From the NCBI RefSeq assembly GCF_001315015.1, contig NZ_CP012914.1:1732501-1796500 (forward strand): a stretch of DNA of 64,000 bases, given 5' to 3'. The notes beneath the pieces are model-generated. The model had not been told where the DNA came from, ran no database searches, and saw only the letters and a program-made list of their open reading frames with translations. Position numbers and translations under genes: made by a program. Below, in pieces: positions 33,028 through 41,982 of the stretch (position 1 is its first letter; every line of letters begins with the position of its first letter). The stretch is from Azospirillum brasilense (GTDB lineage: Bacteria; Pseudomonadota; Alphaproteobacteria; Azospirillales; Azospirillaceae).

Positions 33028-33591
33028 TCATGAAACGTTACCGGTTTCCGACTCGAACTTCGGAAAGCGGTCGGCGATCACGTCACCGGTGAAGGACGCC
33101 ACCCAGCCATCCGGGCGCGTGAAGAAGCGGATGGCGGTGAATTCCGGGTCCGGCCCCATGTCGAACCAATGCTTCGTCCGCGCCGGGATGCTCAACAGGT
33201 CACCGGCCCCGCACACGATGCGGAACACTTTTCCGTCCACATGCAGATAGAAGGCGCCGCTTCCCTGCACGAAGAACCGGGCCTCGTCCTCGTCGTGAGT
33301 ATGCTCCGCAAGGAAGGCGGCGCGGCGGACCGCGGCGTCCGGCTGGCCGCGCGGCATCCGCACCACGTCGGCGGATTGGAAGCCGCGTGCCTCCTTCAGG
33401 ACCGCCACCGGCCCGGCATAGGCTTCCAGCACCGCATGGGCGTCGGCGGCGTCTGGAATGGCCTGAGGCGCCGGCCAGCGCTCGAACAGCACGCCGGCCA
33501 GCGCCAGATGGGCGGTGACCAGCGCCGGGTCGGCGGACGAGAGTTCCGCAACGGTGGGATCGGTGTCGCTGTAGACGGACAAACGGGCCAT
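33028..33591 (-). CDS. mtnD: Acireductone dioxygenase (ARD), cupin
   Basis: 187 residues. The cupin metal motif is AEHTHDEDEARFFVQGSG, giving His97, His99 and Glu103, with a fourth ligand in RTKHWFDMG; these are the ARD ligands. The enzyme splits acireductone in the methionine salvage pathway, with Fe2+ or Ni2+ directing different products. Start at 33591 follows gaggcgacc; a start at 33615 would add eight residues. No other methionine-salvage gene is nearby, so it stands isolated here. Confidence 0.9.
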   Translation of the reverse strand: MARLSVYSDTDPTVAELSSADPALVTAHLALAGVLFERWPAPQAIPDAADAHAVLEAYAGPVAVLKEARGFQSADVVRMPRGQPDAAVRRAAFLAEHTHDEDEARFFVQGSGAFYLHVDGKVFRIVCGAGDLLSIPARTKHWFDMGPDPEFTAIRFFTRPDGWVASFTGDVIADRFPKFESETGNVS

Positions 33592-33691
33592 GGTCGCCTC
33601 GTTGTGCAGGTGCACCCAGAATGAGACGAAGCGGCGCCCGGCGCAACCGAAACGGTTGAAGCCATACCTCCGTATGCGCGCAATGAACGAA

Positions 33692-34936
33692 TCAGCGACG
33701 GATCGCCAGCCCCAGCGACACGATCAGCCCAACCGCGAGCAGAAGCCCGACGAATCCGCCGACTCCGGCCCAGCCGAAGGCGTACCAGAAGACGCCGCCC
33801 AGCGTCCCGGCGACGGTGGAGCCCATGTAGTAGCAGAACAGATAGATCGCCGAGGCCTGCCCGCGGTTGACCGGCGCCCGCTGCCCGATCCAGCCGGAGG
33901 CGATGGTGTGGACGCCGAAGAAGGCGAAGGTGAACAGGGCGATGCCCGGAACCATCGTCCCCAGCCTGTCCGGCGTCATCAGCGCCAGCCCGGCCGCCAT
34001 CATCGCCGCCGCCGCCGCCAGCACCCGCCCACGCCCCAGCCGCACCGCCAACCCGCCGAACAGCGGCGAGCTGACCACCCCGCAGAGATAGACCGTGAAA
34101 ACGGCGCCGACCGCCGCCGGGCGCAGATCGAAGGGCGGCGCCAGCAGGCGGAAGCCGATGTAGTTGAAGACGGTAACGAAGGCTCCCATGGACAGGAACC
34201 CGATGGCGAACAGGGCGAGCAGCCCGCGATCCATCAGGTGCCCGCGCCACGCCGCCGCCAGCTCCCGCATGCCCGCCGGCCGCCGCTGGAAATGGCGCGA
34301 CGCGGGAAGCGCGAACCACACCGCCAATGCGGCGGCGATTCCCAGGGTGCCGATCACCCCCATCGCCATGCGCCAGGACGCGACATCGGCGACCAGCGCC
34401 GTCAGGGCCCGCCCCGACATGCCGCCGAGCGCCGTCCCGCCGATGTACAGGCCCATGGTGACCCCGGCGGAGCGCGGGTCCACCTCCTCCGACACATAGG
34501 CCATGGCGACGGCGGGAAGGCCGCTGAGCGCCATCCCTTCCAGCGCCCGCACCAGCAGCAGCGACGCCCAGTCCGGCGCCATCGCGCCGCTGATGCCCAG
34601 CGTACCGGAGGCGAGCAGGGAAAGCGCCATGATCGCCTTGCGCCCGAACCGGTCGGACACCGCCCCAGCGATGAGCAGCGCGAAGGCCAGAACACCGGTG
34701 GACACCGACAGGGCGAGGCTGGACTGCGCCGGGGTGACGCCGAACTCCCGCGTGAATTCCGGCATCAGGGGCTGCACGCAGTAGAGCGCGGCGAAGGTGG
34801 AGAAACCGGCGACGAAAAGGATGCGGCTCGCCCGCTTGTAGGCCGGCGTGCCGGCGACGAGATACGTCGCCCCCGCTTCAGCCGCGCCCTGCCCCGCCGG
34901 CTCGATCCGAACCCTGCCGAAATCGCCGTCCGCCAC
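33692..34936 (-). CDS. MFS transporter (drug exporter type)
   Basis: About 414 residues with twelve hydrophobic segments. The MFS loop signature is ALLIAGAVSDRFGRKAIMAL after helix 2, and helix 1 reads LFVAGFSTFAALYCVQPLMP. This is the YnfM-like exporter group. Substrate is unknown. The start is uncertain: GTG at 34936, with ggggg nine bases upstream, gives a normal-sized protein, while 35011 would add 25 residues with no features. Lies alone between mtnD and the glyoxalase-like gene. Confidence 0.85.
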   Translation of the reverse strand: MADGDFGRVRIEPAGQGAAEAGATYLVAGTPAYKRASRILFVAGFSTFAALYCVQPLMPEFTREFGVTPAQSSLALSVSTGVLAFALLIAGAVSDRFGRKAIMALSLLASGTLGISGAMAPDWASLLLVRALEGMALSGLPAVAMAYVSEEVDPRSAGVTMGLYIGGTALGGMSGRALTALVADVASWRMAMGVIGTLGIAAALAVWFALPASRHFQRRPAGMRELAAAWRGHLMDRGLLALFAIGFLSMGAFVTVFNYIGFRLLAPPFDLRPAAVGAVFTVYLCGVVSSPLFGGLAVRLGRGRVLAAAAAMMAAGLALMTPDRLGTMVPGIALFTFAFFGVHTIASGWIGQRAPVNRGQASAIYLFCYYMGSTVAGTLGGVFWYAFGWAGVGGFVGLLLAVGLIVSLGLAIRR

Positions 34937-35069
34937 GTCGATATGCCCCCATGATGCGCCGCAACATGCACGCAAGAGGGGAATGTGCGCCCGCGACGGC
35001 GTCCTGTCCAACGGAGCGGACGCAGTGCAGCAATATGATTCCGTTATGACAACAGGCCGCCCGGCGGGT

Positions 35070-35942
35070 TTACGGGATCAGCGCGCCGAGGTCGAACTCC
35101 TTGGCGAAGGCCAGCATGGCGCCGCAGGCGCTGGCGGACGACACGCGCAGCACGCCGTTGCCGACGACCGTCGGGAACTTGCTTTTCTGCAGCGCCTGCT
35201 GCGCGCGCTCCAGATCGGCCACCGTCAGCACCACCCCGGCCAGGAAGGGGCGCGGAACCGCCAGCGCCGGGTCGCCGGTCCAGCCCCATTGCAGCGCGGC
35301 GGGATCGGCCACCACGATGGGGGCACTGCCGGTCGGCACGACGCGCGCCGGCCCCCGCGTCTCCACCGCCGTGCCGAACAGCCGGGCGTAGGAGGCGGCG
35401 GTGGCGTCGGGATCGTCGGCGGCGACGACCAGGGCGGCGAGGCCGGTCACCGTGTTGTCGTGCTGGACCAGCTCCGGACGCCAGACCACCTCGGGGGTGT
35501 GGTGCTGACACAGGAAGACCCGCCCGCCCCACTCCGGCACGCCGTCGATCGGTGTGGTGGTGAAGCGCGCCTGTTGCGCGCCGCCCGGCAGTTCGACGGG
35601 ACGGCCGAACTCGACCGGCTCACCCGCCGGATAGCCGGCTTCGACCAGAAGCCGCTGCGCCGCCCGCGCGTCGTCGGTCTTCAGCGCCGCCGCGGCGATG
35701 CCCTCGCGGGTCTTCAACACGTCGCTGTAAAAGGCGGTGAAGGGGTGCGGCTGTTCGATGGCGAGCAGTTCCAGATAGTCGCCCGCCCCGAACATGATGG
35801 TGTGGTTCGCCGACTTCAGTTCGCCATGCCGGCCCTTCGGCGAAATGGTGAAGCCCATGCGGCGATAGGCATCCTGCGCCGCCTCCAGATCGCGGACGAC
35901 GATGACGAGATGGTCGATGCCGTTGATTCCGTGTGCGCCCAT
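35070..35942 (-). CDS. VOC/glyoxalase-like domain protein
   Basis: 290 residues. Begins MGAHGINGIDHLVIVVRDLE, the start of a vicinal-oxygen-chelate fold, followed by YRRMGFTISPKGRHGELKSA and NHTIMFGAGDYLELLAIEQP. A second, weaker half (LAALVVAADDPDATAASYAR) suggests two betaalphabetabetabeta modules. Metal ligands His/Glu are likely but the reaction is unknown. ATG at 35942 follows aagggg; the frame extends to 36014 without features. Near a thioesterase and an acyl-CoA ligase, so a CoA-related role is possible. Confidence 0.82.
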   Translation of the reverse strand: MGAHGINGIDHLVIVVRDLEAAQDAYRRMGFTISPKGRHGELKSANHTIMFGAGDYLELLAIEQPHPFTAFYSDVLKTREGIAAAALKTDDARAAQRLLVEAGYPAGEPVEFGRPVELPGGAQQARFTTTPIDGVPEWGGRVFLCQHHTPEVVWRPELVQHDNTVTGLAALVVAADDPDATAASYARLFGTAVETRGPARVVPTGSAPIVVADPAALQWGWTGDPALAVPRPFLAGVVLTVADLERAQQALQKSKFPTVVGNGVLRVSSASACGAMLAFAKEFDLGALIP

Positions 35943-36017
35943 GCCCCTTGCCCTTCCGCTTTGCCGGCCTTTCGCGTCCGGCCAGCCATAGTGCAACGGG
36001 ACGGCGCGGCGCAAGTG

Positions 36018-36530
36018 TCAGGGCGCCAGCGGCCGTTCGCGCCACGCGGCGACGGCGTCCGGCATGGGCGGCGACTCCCGGTTCTCGCCGTGGATCGCCA
36101 GGATGTCCGCCGGGGCGACCACGGCGCCGCGCGCCACGAAGGCGCCCTGCACCACGGCCAACGCCGCCGTGCCCGTGGCGGTCTCCACCCGATGCTCGAT
36201 GAAGAAATACTTGTCGTCCCAGCACAGCACGCGGGTCGCCAGCTCGAAGCGCTGGAAGGGCGCCAGCGGGCGGCGGAAGCGCAGGTTGGCAGCGCCGATC
36301 ACCGGTTGCCAGCGGTGGCGCAGGATCGACCGCCCCATGCCGGAGCGCAGCATCAGATCGACCCGCCCCAGGTCCATGACGCTGAAATAGCGGGCGTTGG
36401 TCATGTGCAGGTTGAGGTCGAGGTCGGTGGGCCACACCCGGAAGCGCAGCCGCGCCGGTTCCAGGAACCCCACCGGCCGACCGGTCAGAGCGGCCACGAT
36501 GACGCCGATCAGGCGGAACAGCAAATTCAT
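36018..36530 (-). CDS. Hotdog-fold acyl-CoA thioesterase family protein
   Basis: 170 residues. LRFRVWPTDLDLNLHMTNAR near residue 30, followed by YFSVMDLGRVDLML, is the thioesterase-like hotdog pattern of the 4HBT group (Asp and HMTNARY). It probably hydrolyses acyl-CoA; the substrate is unknown. The N-terminus is mildly hydrophobic (LLFRLIGVIVAALTG). It lies 45 bases downstream of the MerR gene on the same strand and is probably co-transcribed with it. Confidence 0.85.
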   Translation of the reverse strand: MNLLFRLIGVIVAALTGRPVGFLEPARLRFRVWPTDLDLNLHMTNARYFSVMDLGRVDLMLRSGMGRSILRHRWQPVIGAANLRFRRPLAPFQRFELATRVLCWDDKYFFIEHRVETATGTAALAVVQGAFVARGAVVAPADILAIHGENRESPPMPDAVAAWRERPLAP

Positions 36531-36575
36531 ACCCCATCCCCTCCGGCCCGGCCCGGCGGACGGGACCGCACCGGC

Positions 36576-36968
36576 TCAGGCGCTCTTGGACGCCAACCCG
36601 CGCTCGTCCAGCGCGGCCTGCACCTGGGCCCCGATCTCCCGCAGTTCGCCCACGGTCGCCTCCAGGTCCTGGCGCTGCTGCTCCAGGTCCTTCAGCCGCG
36701 CGTCGATGCGCTTCTGCAGGACCTTCAACTGCTCCACCCCGCCATCGACGTTGTAGAGGTCCAGATACTCGCGGATCTCGGCCAGCGAGAAGCCCAGCCG
36801 CTTGCCCCGCAGGATCAGCTTCAGCCGGGCGCGGTCGCGCTTGGTGTAGACGCGGTTGTTGCCGAGGCGGTTGGGCGACAGCAGCCCCTTCACTTCGTAG
36901 AAGCGGAGGGCGCGCGGCGTGATGCCCAGTTCCTCCGCCAACTGATTGACCGTGTAGAGCTGTTCCAT
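36576..36968 (-). CDS. MerR-family regulator, LiuR-like
   Basis: 130 residues. Begins MEQLYTVNQLAEELGITPRA, a MerR helix-turn-helix, then LRFYEVKGLLSPNRLGNNRV and a coiled coil (LKDLEQQRQDLEATVGELRE). It lacks the cysteines of metal-sensing MerR proteins. LiuR-type members control fatty-acid and branched-chain amino-acid breakdown in proteobacteria. Adjacent genes are a thioesterase and a long-chain acyl-CoA ligase, and a matching palindrome stands at 38990, which supports this reading. ATG at 36968 is chosen; the longer frame to 37076 is non-homologous-looking. Confidence 0.85.
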   Translation of the reverse strand: MEQLYTVNQLAEELGITPRALRFYEVKGLLSPNRLGNNRVYTKRDRARLKLILRGKRLGFSLAEIREYLDLYNVDGGVEQLKVLQKRIDARLKDLEQQRQDLEATVGELREIGAQVQAALDERGLASKSA

Positions 36969-37106
36969 GGTGGGGGGCACGCCTTCCGTCACGTCGCGCC
37001 GCGTTGGCGTGTGGGAAGCGAAGGCCGCTCGTTCCACACCGCCGGACGGCGTCACCGTTCCTACCACACACACCACGATGTGACAAAGCCGCGCGCCCTT
37101 TCCCGG

Positions 37107-38825
37107 TCACCCCTCCGGCTTCTGCAAGCTTTCAGCGATCAGCTCCTTCTTCGACAGCTTGCCGACCGCTGTCTTGGGCAGCTCGGCGCGGAATTCGATT
37201 TGCTTGGGCATCTCGATCCGCGAGATCTTGTCGCGCAGGAAGTCCTTCAGCCGTTCGGCGGTCAGGTCGGCACCGGACCGGAGCTGGATGAAGGCCTTCG
37301 GGCTCTGGCCGCGGTAGTCGTCGGGAATCCCGATGACGCAGACGGCGACGACGTCGGGGTGCTGGTAGATGGCCTCCTCGATCACGCGCGGATAGACGTT
37401 GTAGCCGCCGCAGATGATAAGGTCCTTCAGCCGGTCGAGCAGGAAGACATAGCCGTCCTCGTCCATCAGCCCGACGTCGCCGGTGAACAACCAGCCGCCG
37501 ACGATGGTGCGCCGGCTCTCCTCGTCCTTGTTCCAGTAGCCGGCCATGACGTTGGGGCCGGACAGCGCGACCTGCCCCTTCTCGCCGGGCGGCAACACGC
37601 GGTCGGGATCGTCCAGCGCGCGGATCTGCACCATGACGCCGGGCAGCGGCAGGCCGATGGAGCCCTCCTTGTTCACGCCGGTCAGCGGGTTGCAGGCGCA
37701 GACCGGCGACGCCTCGCTGAGGCCGTAGCCCTCGACCAGCACGCAGCCGGTGGCCTCCTCGAACTGGCGCTTCAGCTCCATCGGCAGCGGCGCCCCGCCG
37801 GAGATGCAGTAGCGGATCGACCGCATCGGATGGCGCGCCACGTCGGGATGGCTCAGCAGCGCCTTGTACATGGTCGGCACGCCGGGCAGCAGCGTGGGCT
37901 TGCGCCGCGCGATGGTCTTCAGCACCTGCAGCGTGTCAAAGCGCGGCAGCATGACCAGCTCCGCCCCCGCCGCCAGCCCCATGTTCAGGATCACCGTCAT
38001 GGCGAAGACGTGGAAGAAGGGCAGGACGGCGAGCATCCGCTCCTCCCCCAGCGCCATGCCGGGGAACCAGGCTTGCACCTGCCGGGCGTTGGCCACGAGG
38101 TTGGCGTGGGTCAGCATCGCCCCCTTGGGCACGCCGGTGGTTCCGCCCGTGTATTGCAGCACCGCGACGTCGCGCCGCGGGTCCAGCCGCACCGGCGGCA
38201 TCATTCCGTCGTTGGCCAGCAGCGCGTCGAAGTCCACATGCCGCCCGTCCTGCGGGATGCTGGCCAGCTCGCTGCGCTTCAGCACGCGGAACAGCACGCT
38301 CTTCACCGGGGACAGGATGGAGGCCATGCGGCAGACGACCACCGTCCTCAGCCGCGTGCGGTCCAGCATCGCCTCGATGCGCGGGTAAATCTGCTTCAGA
38401 TCGAGCGTGACCATGATCTCGGTCCCGGAATCCTCGATCTGGTGCTCCAGCTCCCGCTCGACATAGAGCGGGTTGTAGTTCACCACCGTACCGCCGGCCT
38501 TCAGGATCCCGAAATAGGCGATCACGTAGGTCGGGGTGTTCGGCAGGCACAGCCCTACCCGCACGCCCGGCTTCACCCCCATTGCGGCGAAACCCTTGGC
38601 CGCCCGGTTCACCAGCCCCAGCACCTCCGCGTAGCGGTAGCGGCGGCCGAGGAAATCCAGGCAGGGACGGTCGGCGTAGCGGCGGGCGGCCTCCTCGAAC
38701 AGCGTGGCCAGCGGCGTCACGGCGATCGGCTGGTCCCAGGCGATGCCCTCGGGGTAATGGGCCAGCCAGGGATGGGCCGGCGTGTCGTCGCCAATGCTGC
38801 CCCGGCGCGCAAGATTCTCGGTCAT
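37107..38825 (-). CDS. fadD: Long-chain fatty-acid-CoA ligase
   Basis: 572 residues. Core motifs of the acyl-adenylate family: LQYTGGTTGVPKGAMLTH (P-loop), VEGYGLSEASP, WLFTGDVGLMDEDGYVFLLD and RLKDLIICGGYNVYPRVIEE, with a catalytic Lys in AVGKLSKKELI at the C-terminus. Activates fatty acids with ATP and CoA for beta-oxidation. Start at 38825 follows gggagg. Its promoter region carries the LiuR-like palindrome, so substrate-induced derepression by the nearby MerR gene is likely. Chain-length preference cannot be read from sequence. Confidence 0.93.
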   Translation of the reverse strand: MTENLARRGSIGDDTPAHPWLAHYPEGIAWDQPIAVTPLATLFEEAARRYADRPCLDFLGRRYRYAEVLGLVNRAAKGFAAMGVKPGVRVGLCLPNTPTYVIAYFGILKAGGTVVNYNPLYVERELEHQIEDSGTEIMVTLDLKQIYPRIEAMLDRTRLRTVVVCRMASILSPVKSVLFRVLKRSELASIPQDGRHVDFDALLANDGMMPPVRLDPRRDVAVLQYTGGTTGVPKGAMLTHANLVANARQVQAWFPGMALGEERMLAVLPFFHVFAMTVILNMGLAAGAELVMLPRFDTLQVLKTIARRKPTLLPGVPTMYKALLSHPDVARHPMRSIRYCISGGAPLPMELKRQFEEATGCVLVEGYGLSEASPVCACNPLTGVNKEGSIGLPLPGVMVQIRALDDPDRVLPPGEKGQVALSGPNVMAGYWNKDEESRRTIVGGWLFTGDVGLMDEDGYVFLLDRLKDLIICGGYNVYPRVIEEAIYQHPDVVAVCVIGIPDDYRGQSPKAFIQLRSGADLTAERLKDFLRDKISRIEMPKQIEFRAELPKTAVGKLSKKELIAESLQKPEG

Positions 38826-38989
38826 CTCCGATCCTCCCGGCTGCGCGGCGGGTCAGGACAAGCGACGACGGAAGGCGGTGCGGGGCGATGGGATTCCGGG
38901 CGCGGCGGCGGTCTGCATGGTTTCACTCCCCGTGGATGAATTGATGTTTCCCGGATCATTGTGGCGCCGGAAACGTTTTGGTTATGACG

Positions 38990-39005
38990 TTGACGTAAAC
39001 GTAAA
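38990..39005. promoter_or_regulatory. LiuR/MerR-like operator ttgacgtaaacgtaaa
   Basis: Near-perfect palindrome: TTGACGT and ACGTAAA half-sites, the second being the reverse complement of TTTACGT, around AA. A further gacgt lies directly upstream. It sits between divergent fadD and the SCP-2 gene, 165 bases from the first start and 56 from the second. The form resembles published LiuR boxes (TTTACGT-n2-ACGTAAA type). The adjacent MerR regulator is the obvious binder, by inference. Confidence 0.6.
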
Positions 39006-39060
39006 GCCGGCTTACTGTCAAGATACAACCAACATGAATCCAGGGGAGAGAGACCGATCC

Positions 39061-39369
39061 ATGGTTGAGGACATCCTGCGCGAACTCCAATCCCGCTCCA
39101 CCAGCTTCCGCAGCCTGAAGGCCGACGTCCGTTTTGCGCTGGAGGACGGCGAGGCGGTGCGGGTCAACGCCCGCGAGACGCCCGTCGCCATCGCGCGGGA
39201 GGGCGCCAGGGACGACGACCCCGACTGCACCATCCGCATCTCCGCCGAGAATCTGAAGAAGCTGATGGACGGCCGGCTGAACCCGATGCTGGCCTTCACC
39301 ATGGGCAAGCTGAAGGTGGACGGCTCGATGGGCGTCGCCATGAAGCTGGCGCAACTCCTCGACGACTGA
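39061..39369 (+). CDS. SCP-2 sterol-transfer family protein
   Basis: 102 residues, a complete single SCP-2 fold: VRFALEDGEAVRVNARE, CTIRISAENLKKLMDGRLNP and LAFTMGKLKVDGSMGVAMKL. SCP-2 domains bind lipids or acyl-CoA. It lies divergent from fadD with the LiuR-like operator between, so it probably serves fatty-acid metabolism. ATG at 39061 follows gggagagag. The frame is open upstream to 38782 but the extra residues are non-conserved-looking. Confidence 0.9.
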   Translation: MVEDILRELQSRSTSFRSLKADVRFALEDGEAVRVNARETPVAIAREGARDDDPDCTIRISAENLKKLMDGRLNPMLAFTMGKLKVDGSMGVAMKLAQLLDD

Positions 39370-39449
39370 GCGCCTGCGGCTGAGTAACGAAAACCGGACG
39401 GCGGCATCATAAGCCGCCGCTGTACAACGAGCACAGGGAGGGAACATCC

Positions 39450-40082
39450 ATGACGCACGCCCTGCGCGCGGCGCTGACGGCCGCCGGTCTGCTGCTCTCC
39501 GCGGCCGCGGCCCAGGCGGCCGAGCCGCGCACGCTGAACTACCGTATTTTGATGGGCGACGATCCGGTGGGCAGCGAAACCGTCCGGCTGGAGCACCAGA
39601 GCGACGTGACCAAGGTCGCCGTCACGGCCTCGACACGGGTCAAGGTGCTGTTCATCAACTTCCGCTACGACCACAAGCGGGAGGAGGTGTGGAAGGGCGG
39701 GATGCTCGACTCCATGAGCGCCCAGACCGATGACGACGGCACACCCCACGCCATCCGGATGATGCGGACCGGCGACGGCTATTCCGTCACGGTGGACGGC
39801 AAGGTGGGCAAGGCCAGCGCCGACACCCTGCCCCTGACGCTGTGGACCCCGGAGGTGCTGAAGCGCCCCACCCTGCTGTCGGTCATCGACGGCAAGCCCT
39901 ACAGCGTGCGCACCGACCTCGTGGGCACAGAGACGCTGACCGTCGGCGGACGGGCGGTGCCGGCGCAGCATCACCGCATCTCCGGCGACGTGGAGCGCGA
40001 CCTGTGGTTCGACGCGCAGGGCACGCTTTTGAAGACCCGCTTCAAGCGCAGCGGCTACGATGTTACCTACATCCTGGACTGA
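39450..40082 (+). CDS. Exported DUF6134-family protein
   Basis: 210 residues with a signal peptide (RAALTAAGLLLSAAAAQAAE), so periplasmic. The mature part is beta-rich: LNYRILMGDDPVGSETVRLE and HQSDVTKVAVTASTRVKVLF. This matches DUF6134; function unknown. gggagggaac precedes ATG 39450. Located 80 bases after the SCP-2 gene, possibly in one transcript. Confidence 0.8.
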   Translation: MTHALRAALTAAGLLLSAAAAQAAEPRTLNYRILMGDDPVGSETVRLEHQSDVTKVAVTASTRVKVLFINFRYDHKREEVWKGGMLDSMSAQTDDDGTPHAIRMMRTGDGYSVTVDGKVGKASADTLPLTLWTPEVLKRPTLLSVIDGKPYSVRTDLVGTETLTVGGRAVPAQHHRISGDVERDLWFDAQGTLLKTRFKRSGYDVTYILD

Positions 40083-40105
40083 GATGTGTACTGCGTGAGG
40101 GTGTG

Positions 40106-40390
40106 ATGCCGCTGTTCGTGTTCCCCGAAGACCCGTCCTGGAACGAGGAAGCCGACGCCGTGGAGTTCGCGGTGGAGGTCGGGGAGTATCACGGGCGGGT
40201 CTTTGTCCCGCGCCGCGCCCTGCAAACCCTCGCTGGCCATCTGCCGAAGCCGGACGAGGCGCTTCAGTATGTCTGCATGAACCGCCCGGTCTTCGACAAG
40301 GCGGTGGAGGCCCGCATCATGGACCGCAAGCTGGACCCGGATGCGAACGTGCATTTGACGGCAAGGGATGTGCGGCGGGTGGCGCCGTAA
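40106..40390 (+). CDS. Small DUF1488-like protein
   Basis: 94 residues beginning MPLFVFPEDPSWNEEADAVE. The pattern of an early W, VEFAVEVGEYHGRVFVPRRA and a C-terminal charged helix resembles DUF1488, but the match is my reading and not certain. Soluble, no signal. GTG-rich ribosome-binding region gaggg stands 5 bases before ATG 40106. Starts 23 bases after the DUF6134 gene. Confidence 0.6.
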   Translation: MPLFVFPEDPSWNEEADAVEFAVEVGEYHGRVFVPRRALQTLAGHLPKPDEALQYVCMNRPVFDKAVEARIMDRKLDPDANVHLTARDVRRVAP

Positions 40391-40411
40391 GAGCGTGAAA
40401 GGTCGCGTCGC

Positions 40412-40456
40412 CCCCTCCCGACCTCCCCCCGCTTCGCAGGGGGAGGGTTGGGTGGG
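40412..40456. repeat. GC-rich palindromic intergenic repeat
   Basis: cctccccc (40422-40429) and gggggagg (40439-40446) form a hairpin around cgcttcgca, extended by imperfectly paired flanks. This type of cccctccc...gggaggg palindrome recurs in intergenic DNA of many alphaproteobacteria. It may act as a terminator between convergent transcripts. Only one copy was noticed in this window. Confidence 0.5.
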
Positions 40457-40472
40457 TGCCCGGTTCGACGCC

Positions 40473-41225
40473 TCAAATGCTGTAATTGTCCGCGATCCCC
40501 GACCGCAGCTGCTCGACCTGCTCGCGGAAGCCGCCGCTCTCGCGGCCCGGCTCGTTGCGCACGTCCTGGACGATGCGCGCCGGGCTGCCGCCCAGCACGA
40601 TGATCCGGTCGGCGAGATGCACCGCCTCTTCCAGGTCGTGCGTGACGAACAGCACGGTCTTGCCGGTCTCGCGGTGGATGCGCAGCAGCTCATCCTGAAG
40701 GCTGTGCCGCGTGATGGCGTCGAGCGCGCCGAACGGCTCGTCCATCAGCAGGATGTCGGGATCGACGGCCAGGGCGCGGGCAATGCCGACGCGCTGGCGC
40801 TGACCTCCCGACAGCTCATAGGGCCAGCGCCGACCGTAATCGTCCAGCCGGACGAGGCGCAGCGCGGCGGCCACCCGCTCCTCCCGCTCGGTGGTGGAGA
40901 TCGGCAGGCCCTCAAGGCCGAAGCGGACGTTCTTGGCGACCCGCCGCCAAGGCAGCAGGCGGGCATCCTGGAAGACGAGGCTGACCGGACGGTGGCCCGG
41001 CTTCTTCGTCTCGTGGATGGTCACGGCACCGGCGCGCGCCGTGTGCAGCCCGGCGACGACGCGCAGCAGCGTGGACTTGCCGACCCCGGACGGCCCGACG
41101 ATGGCGACGAAGCTGCCGCGCTCGATGGACAAATCGACGTCCACCAGGACTGGCGGAGCCTCGGCACCGTAGCCGATAGCGACCCCCTTCAGATCGATCA
41201 CAGCGGAGCCATTTACTTTTGCCAT
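40473..41225 (-). CDS. ABC transporter ATP-binding protein (SsuB/TauB-like)
   Basis: 250 residues. Walker A VGPSGVGKSTL near 45, Q-loop LVFQDARLLPW, signature ELSGGQRQRVGIARAL and Walker B ILLMDEPFGALD, with an H-loop in LFVTHDLEEA. This fits the nitrate/sulfonate/taurine group. Energises import by the adjacent permease. ATG at 41225 lies inside the end of the permease gene, an overlap of 13 bases, so the two are translationally coupled. Substrate unknown; the flanking cys block suggests an organosulfur compound. Confidence 0.88.
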   Translation of the reverse strand: MAKVNGSAVIDLKGVAIGYGAEAPPVLVDVDLSIERGSFVAIVGPSGVGKSTLLRVVAGLHTARAGAVTIHETKKPGHRPVSLVFQDARLLPWRRVAKNVRFGLEGLPISTTEREERVAAALRLVRLDDYGRRWPYELSGGQRQRVGIARALAVDPDILLMDEPFGALDAITRHSLQDELLRIHRETGKTVLFVTHDLEEAVHLADRIIVLGGSPARIVQDVRNEPGRESGGFREQVEQLRSGIADNYSI

Positions 41226-41977
41226 GCGAGCACCCGCTGCTGAACCTGCATGAACAGGAAGTCGCAGACGCCATAGAGCGCCGCGATGGTGACCATGTAG
41301 AGCACGACGATGTGCGTGGCGAGCAGGCCGGAGGCGTCGGACATGCGCGCACCCAGGCCGGAAATGCCGAACAGCTCCGCCGCCACCACCGTCATCCAAC
41401 CCTGCCCCAGCCCGGCGCGCACGCCGGACAGGATGCCCGGCAGCGCGCCGGGCAGGACGATCTTGAACAGGCGCGGGATCAGCCCGCCCTGCCCGAAGGC
41501 ATGGCCGAGTTCGATCAGGTCCTTGTCCACCCCGCGCACCGCGCTGTAGGTGGCGTAGTAGTTGATCCAGAACACCGTCAGCGCGATCAGGAAGGTCGCC
41601 GCCGACTTGCTGACGCCGAACCAGATGATGGCGAAGGGAATCCAGGCGATGGACGGGATGGGGCGCAGCATGCGCACCACCCAGGCCTGGAAGGCGTCCC
41701 AAATGCCCCAGGTCGCCGCCGCCGTGCCGAAGGTGATGCCCAGGACGGTGCCGAGCGCCAGCCCCGACAGATAGTGCGACAGGCTGGCGAAGACCATCGC
41801 CTGCCAGGTGCCCGACCGGAACTCCGCCAGGAAGGCGCCGGGCACTGCGCTGGGCGACGGCAGCAGCCCGGCGGGGACGACGCCGCTGCGCGCCAGCGCC
41901 TCCCAGGCGAGCAGGAAAGCGCCGACGCCGAGCGCCGACAGGGCGATGGAGCTGTGGAGCTTCAGCGGTTGACGCAT
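41213..41977 (-). CDS. ABC transporter permease (SsuC/TauC-like)
   Basis: 254 residues with six hydrophobic segments. The coupling-helix region includes ELGHAFGQGGLIPRLFKIVL and PGALPGILSGVRAGLGQGWM, the EAA-loop pattern of this family. Inner membrane partner of the binding protein and ATPase. Overlaps the ATPase start by 13 bases and begins five bases after the binding-protein stop. Confidence 0.9.
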   Translation of the reverse strand: MRQPLKLHSSIALSALGVGAFLLAWEALARSGVVPAGLLPSPSAVPGAFLAEFRSGTWQAMVFASLSHYLSGLALGTVLGITFGTAAATWGIWDAFQAWVVRMLRPIPSIAWIPFAIIWFGVSKSAATFLIALTVFWINYYATYSAVRGVDKDLIELGHAFGQGGLIPRLFKIVLPGALPGILSGVRAGLGQGWMTVVAAELFGISGLGARMSDASGLLATHIVVLYMVTIAALYGVCDFLFMQVQQRVLAWQK

Positions 41978-41982
41978 CGCGC

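Noticed and set aside
41226..41702. Longer ATPase start inside the permease gene
   Set aside because: The extra residues are the permease's antiframe; Walker A spacing fits the ATG at 41225.
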